64,000 nt of DNA from Alnus glutinosa (taxonomy: Eukaryota > Streptophyta > Magnoliopsida > Fagales > Betulaceae), in the NCBI RefSeq assembly GCF_958979055.1, contig NC_084896.1, positions 2,480,001 through 2,544,000 on the forward strand, in the 5' to 3' direction. The notes beneath the pieces were generated by a model. That model was not told the origin of the DNA. It did not search any database and saw nothing but the letters and a program-made list of their open reading frames with translations. The position numbers and the translations under genes are program-made. Below, piece after piece: positions 19,682-31,402 of this stretch (its first letter is position 1; the number at the start of each line of letters is the position of its first letter).

Positions 19682-22507
19682 TTACAAAAGTGGGCTCCCT
19701 GTCGAGTCCCCATCATCACCAGCCCCAGGTTCCTCGGTTTCTTCCCTACCGGGAGTACATTCCGAGACAGAGGGTCCCGAGGTTAAGTCATCTCGATAAG
19801 GATTGGGAGCATCCTCAGTCCAGTCCTCCACGTCCGGGAAAAATTCCACTCCCAGATTCTGCAGCTCCTTGGTTGCTGTCTCGGGCAACTCAAGAAGTTC
19901 AGGAGTCACAGTCTCGGGATCAACCTTGAAAACTTCCGGATGAAGGAGCATGGTCCTCAAGCTCTCGAAACCACAATTGGATCCTCGGCCCCAACTAAGG
20001 CCTCGAAGCCAAGGAACCAGAGCGAGTTGTTTCTTGAAACGCCGGGACTTGGACTTATAGTGATGACCCTTCTTCCGAAGCCTCTTACACTGAGCTTGAA
20101 TTTCTTTCCTTTTCTCAGACAGAGATTGCTTATCGGCCACCAGCGAGTCCTTCTCCCGCTCCAAGTTTGCCACCCGGGAAGACAGTGCCGTTTTGGCTTC
20201 GTTAGCCTCGGTCAGATTGCTCAGTACTCTGTCGAGGGTCTTCTCACTTTCAAGTGCTTGAGCATGAGATGTATCTGCCAGCTTCCGGGCTTGAGCCATA
20301 TCCATGTCCCGAGCCTTGATTATCTGATCTCTGGTCTGAATATCTTGTTTTAGGGTCTCTATCTCGGACTCCAAGTCCGCGGTCCGGGACACCTCGAATT
20401 CCAGCTCTTGAACCCGGGACTGAAGCTCGGCTACCTTAGCCTCCAGAGCAGCTTGACTTTCAGTAATACCCCGGTGGTCTCGCCACAAGGCAACCGACCT
20501 CATAACGCACTGAAAAAAGAAAAAGAAGTTAGAAAAAAAAAAACGTGCAAAGTATAGAAAGATATTTTTGAAATCACAAGGCTTACCTGCAATTGGGTAT
20601 GAAGCATCGCCTCCACAAGTCCTCCGGGGGACACGGTCTCGGACATCGAAGAAGACCCTTCCGGGATCAGGCCCATTAAAGTCTCTAGGGGACAGGCCAG
20701 CAGGCCTTCCCTTAAAGAACCGATTAACGCTCCCTGTCGGGAAGTTTCAGCTTCCATAAATCCCAGAGAAAGATTTCGAGCCTCCGGTTGGTCCTCACAA
20801 GTCTCGGGTCCAGAGGACTCCGCAACTTCGACCTGATCCGAACCCTCTCCATCCGGCATGGACGAGTCTATTTCCCCGGTCTCCAAATGACCCTCCGATT
20901 CCATCACCACATGATCCCCAGATTTCGGTCCATCTTGGGGTTTTAAAAGTGTTTCATGCTCCGCTGGAAAGTGATCCTCGGAGGCCAAGCCAGCAACAGA
21001 CTCCAAGCGATCCTCTATCTTCCCAGCCAAAGACCGATCCGGAGGCTCGGATTCTTCAACGGGTTCCTCCAGTGTAACTGGCAAAGTGGGCAATACAAAG
21101 CGCGGCCGACCAAAAAGAAGCTCGGCTTCAGTGGCCCGCATAAGCGCATATTCCAAAGGATATGGGGCAAATCGGGTCCTCTTCAGCGACTCGGACGCCA
21201 CTTCTTTCCGTTTGTGCTTGTTCGCACTCTGAACTTCGGAAGCCTCTTGCTCTAACTCCTCAGGTTCGTCTCTGATTTCTATTACATCAGACGTATGAAC
21301 GACCCCAATCGAAAGGTCATTGGGCTGAACAACCATGGTTTCTCCACCAGATGCTTCCACTGGATTTCTAACTTCAACGGGATTAATAACGGCCGATGAA
21401 GAGGTAGTTGGAATCATATTCTCAGGAGTTCTAGTCAAGTCACTGCCGAGATCGGTTGCCGGGGCAGAAAAGTTTGGGGTAAGGCTATCACGAGGTACAA
21501 TCACCGTCCTCGGAACTTGGATCGCCTTACTTACCGTTCTCGGAGGGTGGGTCACCTTACCGGTCTTCTTTGGTTTTATGACCTTCTTAGACCCGGGAGC
21601 CACCTTCGACGCCTTCGGTTGTGGAGTGCCGGCCGCTTCACCCTCGGATTTCTTCGGTTTTTGTTTTCCTTTCCGATCATACCAAACCTTCTCGGTAGGA
21701 ATCTGATACCCAAAAACCTTCCGCATACTCTCGTCGGTGACTATGTTGTCATAATCTATCTTCGTATCATTCCCTGGAGTCTGAGAGAACAGCAGCATTG
21801 CAGCCACCCTTCTCTTGCCGGTCGTATTCAAGGCCGGAGCTTCCCGCAGGTCAACCCGGATAGGACTCCAGACTCTTGATATCCTTTGGTCGGACGATAA
21901 GGGTGTTACCGACTCCCAATCTCCCGAGACCCGAAAAAAAAATCCGATCTCCAACCCCGGTTGTTGGAATAACTTTGAGAAAGGTATATGAAGATGGGGT
22001 TGTTCCTAACAGTAAACTCAACAACCCCCTCTCTTTTATATGCTGCCTGGTAGATGTTGAAGAACTCCGGAATTGTCATCCGAGCCCCCAACACTGTTCG
22101 CCACAAAATGAAAGAGGCGAGGAGGTATCTCCACGCGTTCGGTGTAAGCTGGCTTTGGGACACCCCAAGAAATAGTACAAGTTCCCGGGCAATTCTGGTA
22201 AAGGAAATCGCAGCCCAGCTTAAAGCATTTTCTCGTAAAAAACGAGATCGCCCCCACGAATCTCCCGGGTAACAGGATTTTGAAAATGTATCAAAACCGT
22301 GGGGGGAATATCATAATTGTTCCGGAGGCGAAATTCATCCCCGGTACCGACCTTTGAAACTCCTCGGCGGTCGAGAGGCACAAGAGGCATTTGACGTTCA
22401 ACTTGCTCAGGTACCACCTCGTCCTCGGATAGTAATTCCTCTTCCTCAGACTCCGTGACAACAACCGATGGGAGCTCCCTTGTGTCGGACATGGTGCGGA
22501 AAGACAA
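19682..22507 (-). pseudogene. R1 antisense gene: gypsy-associated domain plus coiled coil
   Basis: Read on the minus strand from the ATG near 22507, it starts with an acidic region, then AGLRFPLPEL, LTPNAWRYLLASF and FFNIYQAAYKR. I recognise these as the 'putative gypsy type transposon' domain (Pfam PF04195 by memory). A Lys/Pro-rich and an acidic region follow, then a 77-base intron (20510-20586). The second exon encodes a long coiled coil (LEAKVAELQSRVQELEFEV onward) and an acidic tail ending at 19682. Breaks: TAA near 22220, a frameshift near 22170-22190, and another in the poly-A run at about 21937-21945. Antisense genes of unknown function are known in Tat-lineage elements. Confidence 0.78.
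20510..20586 (-). other. Intron of the antisense gene
   Basis: On the minus strand the donor is CAATTGCAG/GTAAGC and the acceptor TTTTTTCAG/TGCG, with a pyrimidine-rich tract before the acceptor. Removing these 77 bases joins the two long open frames (21954-20587 and 20509-19682), so splicing is strongly suggested. Confidence 0.75.
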
Positions 22508-23274
22508 GGTTTGTATGAACTTCCAAAAGAGAGAAATACGAGTTCAAAGAAAAAGATGAGGAAAAGTTCAAGACAAGAATGCAAAATGCAGATGGGAGAG
22601 GGAATTTATACTCCAGTGCAACAGGGGGGAGCCGGTCATGAACAACCGGGAGACAGGGAGACGTAAACGAATCTCGTCCCTCCAAATCGGCAGTTGAACC
22701 GTCGCCGGTCAGACGTCTGACAACCACAGCACCCCTCAAAAGGCGAACCGACGTCAAATCAAATTTAATGTGCTGCTGACGCACGTCGACAGATCGAAAG
22801 GACCACGGGGTTGACCGGTTGCAGTCCACCGGAAGATGAACGGTCTCGTTCGAATTTATTCTTCCAAAACCGGCAGCCAGAAAGCCCCGGTGGTCAGCCA
22901 GGTGGGACAAGACACGCCTTGAAAAACGAACCGGCGTCCAAATCATACTTGACACGCGGCTCACGGATTTCGAGGAAATTCGAAAGTTTGAAAATTTGGA
23001 TTTGCAAGATGAAAGGAAAAAAGCGGAAATTTCGTAAAAAATGACGTGCGAAGGCTCTCGGGTGGATAAGGTATAGACAAGGCAAAGCGACCGACAAAAC
23101 AATACTTCCGAGATAGATCACCAACTCAAAGCGAAAGTATGTACGGAGAAGGGTCATTGATCGCTCGGTATTATACGCCCGACCCAAAACTCAAGATACA
23201 TCAAAGTAGAGATCAATCAATTATTCCTAAATTCTCTCAAGTATAAAATTTACCTAAGAGAATTAGGGGGTAAC

Positions 23275-23905
23275 TGTTGGGACAAATATTGACCTTCTCG
23301 GGCGTTGGGCCCAACCCGGGAAGTAGGCCCACTTTGGTCCACCCGACCAGGCCCAAATATCAAAAAGAGCATAATCTACCCGGGCCCATTGAGACCACTT
23401 GGGCCCAATCTGTCGCAACTAGCCTGAGTTGGCGACCCAAATGATAGTTGGTATCCGCATCTGCATGCATCTCGGCAGTACCCGGAATCTAAGGGACACG
23501 ATGCACGTCATGGAGTGCATGCATCTCGGCAGCACCCAGAATCTAGGGACACGATGAACGTCATGGAACCCAATGATGCCACCGAGGTATACGGAACCCG
23601 GAACATTCGTTCATCCGGAGCCACGTCTCCTCCAACCACCTCGTGCACGAATCGTGAAGCTAATGGAACTGCTCCACAACCTCTATAAATACAAGAACCT
23701 CTTCAGATGCTAAGGTACATGCTAATCAGTCTCTTTGGCATTATTCTGCACATTTATTCTCAGAACCATACACTTACTTAAGCATCGAAGCGGGGTTGTC
23801 GGAACCCCCCGACGCAGCCTTATTTTTCAGGTGGACCAGGAACAACCAGGAGCAACTTACACAAACCTCTGATCGACACGTCACCTACCGGAAACTGTCT
23901 CAACA
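23275..23905 (+). repeat. R1 3' LTR (631 bp)
   Basis: It starts TGTTGGGACAAATATTGACC, preceded by a purine-rich tract (GAGAATTAGGGGG), and ends CTGTCTCAACA, followed by the target duplication GTGAA. A TATAAATA box lies near 23684. It is the only complete R1 LTR. Confidence 0.9.
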
Positions 23906-25234
23906 GTGAATTTGTTTATCATATATATATATATATGCACTTGTTGTGGTTACAGTCCTCTAGATGCAACCAAACTAAGATCTAAAAAGATTCATCTCAT
24001 ATTTAATGGTAGTGGTTTTAAAATCATCCCCTTAAACCCATTTTCATACTCCCTTATATCTTTTAAAAATCACCATTAGATTTAAATACAATAAGATCCA
24101 TCTCAAATTTAATGGTCATTATTTTAAAAGCAACCTAAGGGATGTGAAAATGCTGAAATCGGTGTGAAAATGTGGAAATGTGTGTAGCATTACTCGAAAA
24201 GAAAATTCTCACAAACCAGTCTTTGAAATTGAGAAATGTCCGTTTAACATTTGAAAAAAAAAAAAGAAGAAGAGGAAAGTCTACATACCTCCCTTAAATT
24301 ATCACTCAATTGATAGTATTCCTTCCAAACTTTTAATTAGAATAACGTCCCCTTCAAATCACCAAAAATTATCACAATCCCCCCAATAACGAAAAATACT
24401 CTCAATAAAATAAACGTAAATTTTTTTTTTAAAAAAAAATAAAACTATAAATTGAAAAAACCAATGGTTGGAATTTTTTTCTTGTAAAAAAAAATATTAT
24501 TTTTGAGAGGAAAAAAAATAAATTTTTTTTTTAAAAAATAGTTCTTCATTTATAGGAGTATTTACTATTTTAGTCTTGTTGAAAAAAAAAAAAAAAAAAA
24601 AAAAACTTCACAAAACCTCTCCGAACTTCCACTTGTTTTTAACTAACCCCCCAAATTAAGTTCAAAAACTCTAAATTTAAACCATTAAATATCTAAATTT
24701 TGCAATGTCCCCCTTCTGTTAGGTTTTAGCGCTAAATCAGACGGCAAAAAGGGTGAAATGACCTCTATACCCTTGAAACTTTTATAAAATTTCAAATTTA
24801 CACTTAATTTCAATTTAAAATTTTTAAAAAGTTAAAAAATAAAATAAATGGTTAATTTAATTACCTTTTTTCTCATTAAGTACCAGCCGTTGTCAATATA
24901 TTCTCATGAACTGACACTCTCACCACCCAACAACAACAAACTACCATTTACTTAACTCTATTCATAAGAGTGGCAATGAGTCAATGTCGACCCTTGCAAT
25001 TCTTTGCCATTTTCCCTTATTTGAATAAATAAAAAAGGAAATAGGAAAAGATTTAGCAGGTGAATTTTGGTTAAATTTCACAACTAGCACTTGTTCAAGC
25101 AACCTAAAAACATCATAGTGAAAATGCTATTTTGACAACGATTTTTAGGATAGTTTTATTTTTTTATTTTTTATAAGTATTAATAAAATATAAAATATTT
25201 AAAATTATGTCTATTTTTATATCATATCACATAT

Positions 25235-25294
<60 letters not shown>

Positions 25295-25957
25295 AAAAAA
25301 CACTTTTGAACAAATTTTGTCAAACGACCCTAATGATTAAAGCAATTCAAAAAGTTGTTTGATAATTTGCAGAGAGACCAAAACTAATTAACGAAGTCTG
25401 CAGAATCCAGTGGAGATAACATGCATGTCGTGTTGAATATAGTCACCCCACCCTTTTCCTCCACTGCGAGAAAAAGCAGATCCTATGGAGAATTTCCGAT
25501 GCCAAATTGACTCCAAAACGGATTCAAATCATGCAATCAATCGACAGAGCCATTATATTGAACAGATATAAAGAACTATGTGGAATAGAGATCAGAAATT
25601 CTAGAAGAATGAACAGGATGTTTCTTTTGTTCCTTCTTGGCAATCAGAAAATAAAGAAATAGTTAATTCTTATACTTGAACTTTTAAATGCATTTTTTTT
25701 TTAATGTGGCAATTTAAATTGTCATTAATTATCTTGGATTTAAATTATATAAGGAAAAATATAATAACTAAGTAATACTTGACAACAAATGAAATTTAAA
25801 CATTTGAATCTTCTAGAAGAGAAATTAGGAAATTTAGGACAGGTTATTATGCATAATATCTTGCAAATCACAATTTGTCAACAGTCTATTCTTTCCTTTC
25901 TCAGTCATTAAACATATTGGCAATCAACACATAAAAAAAAAAAAAAAAAAAAACCCA
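23906..25957. other. AT-rich non-coding stretch of unit 2
   Basis: This is the counterpart of 831-2881. It is non-coding, with many A/T runs and an (AT)n microsatellite at about 25237-25281. No gene was recognised. Confidence 0.6.
25237..25281. repeat. (AT)n microsatellite
   Basis: An uninterrupted AT dinucleotide run of about 22 units. It is absent from unit 1, where only ATCATAGATC is found at the equivalent place, so it expanded after the duplication. Confidence 0.9.
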
Positions 25958-27782
25958 ATGGTATTTCTGCTTGGGGCGGTCAGCATTTTGGGTCCGTCGG
26001 GTTCTGATGATTACTTGGGCCCAACGGACAATCCTACATTCGTCTCCTCCACTTCAGAAAAACTCGTCATCGAGTTATTATACCCATATAACGGGTCATC
26101 TAGATGGTATTCGAACAGGTCAGTTGCGTTGAAGGTGTTCGAAATTAACATGTCGTTGGGGAGTTCCACAATATAGGCGTTGTCATTTATCTTCCTTGTC
26201 ATTCAAAACGGTCCATACTTACAACTCTTCAACTTGCCATAGGTTCATGTGGGGGAACGACTCTTCCACAAATGTGCCACGACTAAATCGCCTTCTTGGA
26301 AAGTCTTCACTCGCTGCTTTTTATATGCCACTGCCTTGTACTTATTATTTGCTTGTTCTAAATTTAGGTGTACATCTTCTTGTTGTACTAGTTCTGCCAT
26401 ATTCTCAGCTGCTAAGCTTAAGACTGGGAGCCTCGGGAGCAGAACCAAGTCCAAACCATGCTTAGGATGTTTGGTGTGGACAACCTCGAATGGTGATTTG
26501 CCGAGGCCAGTCGGCACTTTGGGTCCATCGAGGTTTGATGATTACTTGGGCCCAACAGACTGTCCTACATCAGTCTCCTCCACTTTAGAAAAACTTGTCA
26601 TCGAGTTATTATCCCCATATAATGGGTCATCTGGATGGTATTCGAACAGGTTAGCTACATTGAAGGTGTTCGAAATTAATATGTCGTTGGGGAGTTCCAC
26701 CACATGGGCATTGTCATTTATCTTCCTTGTGATTCGAAACGGTCCATACTTACGACTCTTCAATTTGCCATAGGTTCAGGTGGGGAAACGGTTCTTGCAC
26801 AAATGTGCCACGACTAAATCCCCTTCTTGGAAAGTCTTCACTCGCTAGTTTTTATCTGCCACTGCCTTGTACTTATCATTTGCTTGTTCTAAATTTAGGC
26901 GTACATCTTCCTGTATTTGTTGCACTTGTTCTGCCATATTCTTGGCTGCTAAGCTTAAACATGAGAGCTTCGGGATTAAAACCAAGTCCAAAGCATGCTT
27001 AAGAGGTTTGGTGTAGACAACCTCGAATGGTGATTTGCCCGTAGACCTGTTGCTCATACTATTGATTGCGAACTCCACCTAAGGAAGATTAAGATCCCAC
27101 TATTTGGCTTGTTTCCCGAGACGCATCTGAGCATGTTATCAAGGGTCCGGTTGGTCACCTCTGGCTGATCGTCGGATTGCAGGTGGCATGTGCTGCTATA
27201 ATTGAATGACGTGTCAAACCTCCCCCACAAGATTAATCAAAAGTGACTGAGGAACTTGATGTCTCGGTCCAACGTGATGGACTTGGGTTCGCCATGCAGT
27301 CAAACAACTTCTCTAAAGAAGAGATGGGCTATGTGGGATGCATCAAAGATTTTCACGCTAGGGATGAAGTGTGCCATTTTGGAAAATCTGTCAATTACTA
27401 TGAAAATAGAGTCCATAACTCGTTGGGTCCTCAGCATACAAATCCTTTTAGTGTTCAAAGCTTATGATCTCAGACTATAACGTCACGAGTAAAGCTGCTC
27501 GTTTGCTCAAAGCGTTTGCCACTTTGTTCTTTTGCCCCGCCTTGTGCTTGAGCAAAGCTATCCACCGATCGTGCATTTGGTTCAAGTTGCTTTGGGTATT
27601 GACCAATTTCAAAGCTTGATGGTCGTTATACAGAACAAACTCCTGCTGGATCAAATAATGTCCCCAATGCTTCAAACCCCAGAAAACAACATAGAATTCC
27701 AGCTCATAAGTAGTCCACTTCTGCCAAGCTTCATTCAATTTCTCACTAAAGAACTCAACGGGCCGTCCTTCTTGTGACAACA
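25958..27782 (-). pseudogene. Ty3/gypsy pol fragment, unit 2, with internal duplication
   Basis: This is the same old minus-strand fragment as 2882-4110: RNase H (27782-27475, with QEGRPVEFFSEKLN and YNDHQALKLVN), then integrase C-terminal pieces. The integrase C-terminal block occurs twice in tandem here (about 25973-26502 and 26503-27035). The copies have diverged, for example VELPNDMLISNTF versus VELPNDILISNTF. Unit 1 has it only once. About 150 bases near 27290-27440 that unit 1 lacks include readable integrase-like sequence. Frames are broken and no product is expected. Confidence 0.78.
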
Positions 27783-29030
27783 TGATGAGTGCCAAATATT
27801 GTGTATTTGGACCCCTTGATTTGCACTAGTTAGACCTTTAGCCTTGTTATTTTCTAATGTTTTGGTTAGTTTTTGTGTTTTCTGTTTCTGTAGAACAATA
27901 AGAGAGGAATGGCAAATTTCATAAGGAAATGACTGGAAATTCGGAGGTCCTGAAAAGTCGATCGATCGAACTTAAAATTCGATCGATCGAAACTTTGCCC
28001 GAAGTCGATTAATCGAAATTTCCCAGAAACTGCTTTTGCAGAGCGCGCCAGAACACCCAATCAGAAGCCAAAAAGCAGTCCTCCCTCTGATTTTCGCAGC
28101 AGAACATGCTGGTTTCGTGTTCTTGGTTGTCTCTAGCAGCAGGGGAACCCTAGAGGAGGGTAGATGAGTCATTTCTAGCCCTAGCTTTCTTCTATAAAAG
28201 CCATAGCCATGCCTCCTTGTTGGGAGAAGGAAGAATAGAGTAGAATAGAGCAGAAAATCAGTAGATAGGTTTAATTTCGTGCATCTTGTAGTGTATTTCA
28301 GTAGTTTTATTTTCAGATACTTTCTCTTTGTAAAGCTTTTCTTTCATTTCCATGGTTGTTCATCATTTTCTTGTGGTGTTCTTAGTCATGGAAGGCTAGT
28401 AACCTCAACTAGGGTTGAGGATGAAACCTTTCTATTGATGACACTCACAATCTTGCTGTACCACTTGCACATTTAATGATATATCATATTAGTTGTTCAA
28501 GTTCCATTCATTTAAAGCTTTATCTTTTGCAATGAATGTGGTTAGTGGTGGAAAGAGGACATTTTATGTGTTTCAACCGATGAATACATTGTTTTATCGG
28601 CTTGAATGATGATATCCATTGTGATTGAATGATACATTGGATGTTTTGATTTCAATTGGTACTCTTTGTGATTTGTCTATGTGTTGGATTCATTTAATGG
28701 TTCTCGGGTTTATGGTTAAGAAACTTGAATGACACCCTAAGCTTAATGTTCTTTGGGTGTTCAAGTGGAAACCAAGAGTGTGAGTTGTAGGATTTGGTTT
28801 GGTGGATTCCTTAGCCTTAGTTCCCTTTAATTTGCGTATTTCATTCCATCTCTTTTATTTAGTCTTTTGTTCTTGAATCAATTCTCAAACCTTTGGAACT
28901 AGGTTAAAATGAGGTTGATTAAACAAGACACCAATATTTGACCATTTTCCTGTGGATTCGACCTCGCACTTGCACACACTATATTGCAAACGATTCGTGC
29001 ACTTGCGAGTACTATTTAAAACACACATCA
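27783..29030 (+). mobile_element. Solo LTR (family L3) with 5-bp target duplication
   Basis: It starts TGATGAGTGCC, ends ACACACATCA, and is flanked by CAACA at 27778-27782 and 29031-29035. Unit 1 has the uninterrupted site (CAACATAGACC near 4046). A TATAAAAG box lies near 28192. No retrotransposon genes are inside, so it is a solo LTR left by recombination. It is the sense-orientation relative of 9831-11492. Confidence 0.88.
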
Positions 29031-29035
29031 CAACA

Positions 29036-29390
29036 CAGACCGTATTCCCATGATTGACACATCACAATCCATTTGACGACTCAAAAAATTTGGGTAGTCT
29101 GATCCCCCTTAATTATCCATAATTTCAATTATGGCTGACCCGGTCACTCCATCTGCTATTTCGGAGTGATCAATCACCTACAAAATTATTTAGAAGTGGT
29201 CGGCCACTCCATAGATAGTTACTTCCACGCTAGATAATGAAAGCGAAAGCCCAATAAACAAGAGCTTCTAGCCTTGTAGATGAGGTTTGGACGCTGGAGA
29301 TTGAAGAGAATGGCCATGTCATGGGCCATCCCAACTTCATATGTATGCTTGTCACATTGTATATGTGGCAGGATGCATTCAAAGGTTATT
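29036..29390. other. Unit 2 spacer after the solo LTR
   Basis: It continues the gypsy fragment edge and the spacer equivalent to 4047-4467 of unit 1, minus about 70 bases. No gene was found. Confidence 0.5.
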
Positions 29391-29672
29391 GGGGTAATTA
29401 CATTTTTCTCTCCATGAACTACCAGTCATTGTCAATATGCTCCCATGAACTGATACTCTCACCAGAAAAGAGCAACGAAGTACCAGAGCATCGTTACCAT
29501 ATGCAACCCGATGCAACCTAATATACCAGAGCATCGGGTATAAGGCCCGCGGACCACCCTTGATGCAACACGATGCTTTGGTACTTCGATGCTCTTTTCT
29601 GGTAAGGGGTGTCAGTTCATGGAGGCATATTGACAGTTGCTGGTAATTTATGGGAAAAAAGGTAATTACCCT
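29391..29672. mobile_element. Foldback MITE with 9-bp target duplication (unit 2)
   Basis: This is the counterpart of 4468-4751 at the same site, flanked by AAGGTTATT (29382-29390 and 29673-29681). Its termini are better preserved: GGGGTAATTACA on the left and GGTAATTACCCT on the right. It is non-coding and Mutator-like by target duplication length. Confidence 0.82.
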
Positions 29673-30018
29673 AAGGTTATTGGCTCCTATGAGATAAGGA
29701 AGGATTAAGGCCATTCAAAATTGTTATTACCCATTTGTCCTCCAGCTGAATGTACGTATGACCCATTGCAAAAAGTCTACATGCATTATGTCATAGATAT
29801 GGGTTATTAGATACGTTCCATTCCTTATAATAATGGAGTACAAACGATATAGATACATTTTATGGCTACATATCGATCCATGGTTTTCTGATGAATTCAG
29901 ATGAGCATTAGACAATTAGAACGATCTTCATATTCGAATGAGAAAACCCACTTAAATTTATGTTTCAAAATGGGATTTATTCGATAGAAAAATGTTAAGC
30001 CTTGAAAAACGAATGAGA

Positions 30019-30510
30019 AAATTGAGTCATCACAGCTCGACAAAGTTTTCCTTAAAACTGAATTAGAAAAAATTCTTCTAACTCAATCTATTAAATTGAC
30101 ATTTGTCCTTAAAGTATGTGATTCTCACATACCTTTTTAAATTAAATGTGAGAACTTATGTTATCGAATGTTTGACTTTCCACTTCAAACGTTCTGCCAT
30201 GACTATTCGATCATTCGATCCTCCCATCTTGAACATTCAATCCTCTCATCTCGAACATTCGGCCAATACATCAAATCTTAAAATACAAAAATCTCAATCC
30301 AATTCCAAACCCTAGCATCCTAAAACTTAAATTAAGGCTAACTTAACTCTAATTACTAATTTGGGGTATTACAGGCTATTATGTAGCTTCCACCATCCAT
30401 TGTTACAGCAAGAGAGAGACGATCAAGACGAGAGTAAGAGAGAGAGAAACCGAGAGAGAAGATCAGAGAGATACCCGAGAGATAAAATCACAGAGAGAGA
30501 GAGAGAGAGA

Positions 30511-30549
<39 letters not shown>

Positions 30550-31165
30550 GGGTCTATGGAGGTTGAAGGTCGTGGCACCACCTCGTTGCTGCATTAGCCA
30601 CTGTGCGATTGAGGAGAGAGAGAGCCGTAGTTGATGAGGTAGAAAGCTCATAATCAGTTTTGGTAGGTAATTTTTGGTTATTTCATTAGGTTGTGTTTAG
30701 ATTTATTGGATTTCTATAGTTTTGAGTTTTGATTGATTGGGTAAGTTAGAGTTTCAATTGGTGGTTGTTTTTTTTTATGGGTGTTTATTCTCAGTGGTGG
30801 TTGATGGCCGATTGAGGTTGAGGCTTGATTTTGGGTATTTTTGTTTGGTGTTGCTTGTCTGGGTTTTGTTTGAATTCTTTTGTGGTGTTTTGACTAGTTA
30901 ATTTTCAATATTTTACACAATATAGGAGCAATCACGTGATCATGAGCTATAGTGTTAGAAGGTGAATAGATGTGATATAATCATTTAGTTGAAGAAGTTT
31001 AATGGCATTTTTTTAAGTGGCTTTTCTTTTCTATTTTGTAAGAGACTGATATGGGTAGCTATGTTAATATTGACACATCTTTTTTTTAAAAAAAAAAATA
31101 AATGATGTAAAGTTATCTACACTTTAAATTCACAAAGTTTAAATCCTAACCATAAAATGTATAAT
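30019..31165. other. Foreign segment in unit 3 with GA-rich run
   Basis: It replaces about 150 bases of the unit. It contains a GA microsatellite (about 30411-30548) and then T-rich sequence that looks like a plant 5' untranslated region or intron, with a possible donor site near 30663. The only open frame over the GA run is low complexity. It may be a captured promoter or leader fragment, but I found no protein evidence. Confidence 0.35.
30411..30548. repeat. (GA)n-rich microsatellite
   Basis: Imperfect GAGA repeats become nearly pure GA at about 30491-30546. Such runs are common in plant leaders and promoters, but no gene follows here. Confidence 0.85.
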
Positions 31166-31368
31166 AGCTCAATGTCCTTAATAAGTTTGAAACAAGTATG
31201 CTTAAAATAATGCATGCCAATTTGAATTTGTATATCATATTTATGCACATGTTGTGGTTACAGTCCTCTAGATGCAACCAAACTAAGACGTAAAAAGATT
31301 CCTCTCACATCTAAAGGTAGTGGTTTTAAAATCACTTCTCTACACCCATTTTCACACTCCCTTATATA

Positions 31369-31369
31369 G

Positions 31370-31402
<33 letters not shown>

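Larger units (their letters stand above)
5255..23905 (+). mobile_element. R1: Tat-type Ty3/gypsy element with nested insertions
   Basis: The outer element starts TGTTGGGACAAATATTGACC at 5255, ends CTGTCTCAACA at 23905, and is flanked by GTGAA on both sides. Its own remaining parts are: most of the 5' LTR (5255-5777); a gag-protease segment, now inverted (16261-17445, minus); an integrase segment (18015-19131, plus); 145-bp tandem repeats (19216-19540); an antisense gene (19682-22507, minus); and the 3' LTR (23275-23905). Its reverse transcriptase and RNase H are lost. Everything from 5778 to 16260, and 17446-18014, comes from the nested element R2. Antisense genes and 3' tandem repeats are known for plant Tat-lineage elements. 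R1 cannot be autonomous. Confidence 0.85.
23906..29805. repeat. Duplicated unit, copy 2 (right part)
   Basis: It resumes the duplicated unit exactly where R1 interrupted it and follows copy 1 (831-4884) through the AT-rich stretch, the gypsy fragment and the MITE. Differences from copy 1 are a longer (AT)n run, an extra partial duplication of the gypsy fragment, a solo LTR, and many small indels. Confidence 0.8.

Noticed and set aside
30361..30597. Arg/Glu-rich frame of 78 codons
   Set aside because: It is the translation of a GA microsatellite and has no independent support.
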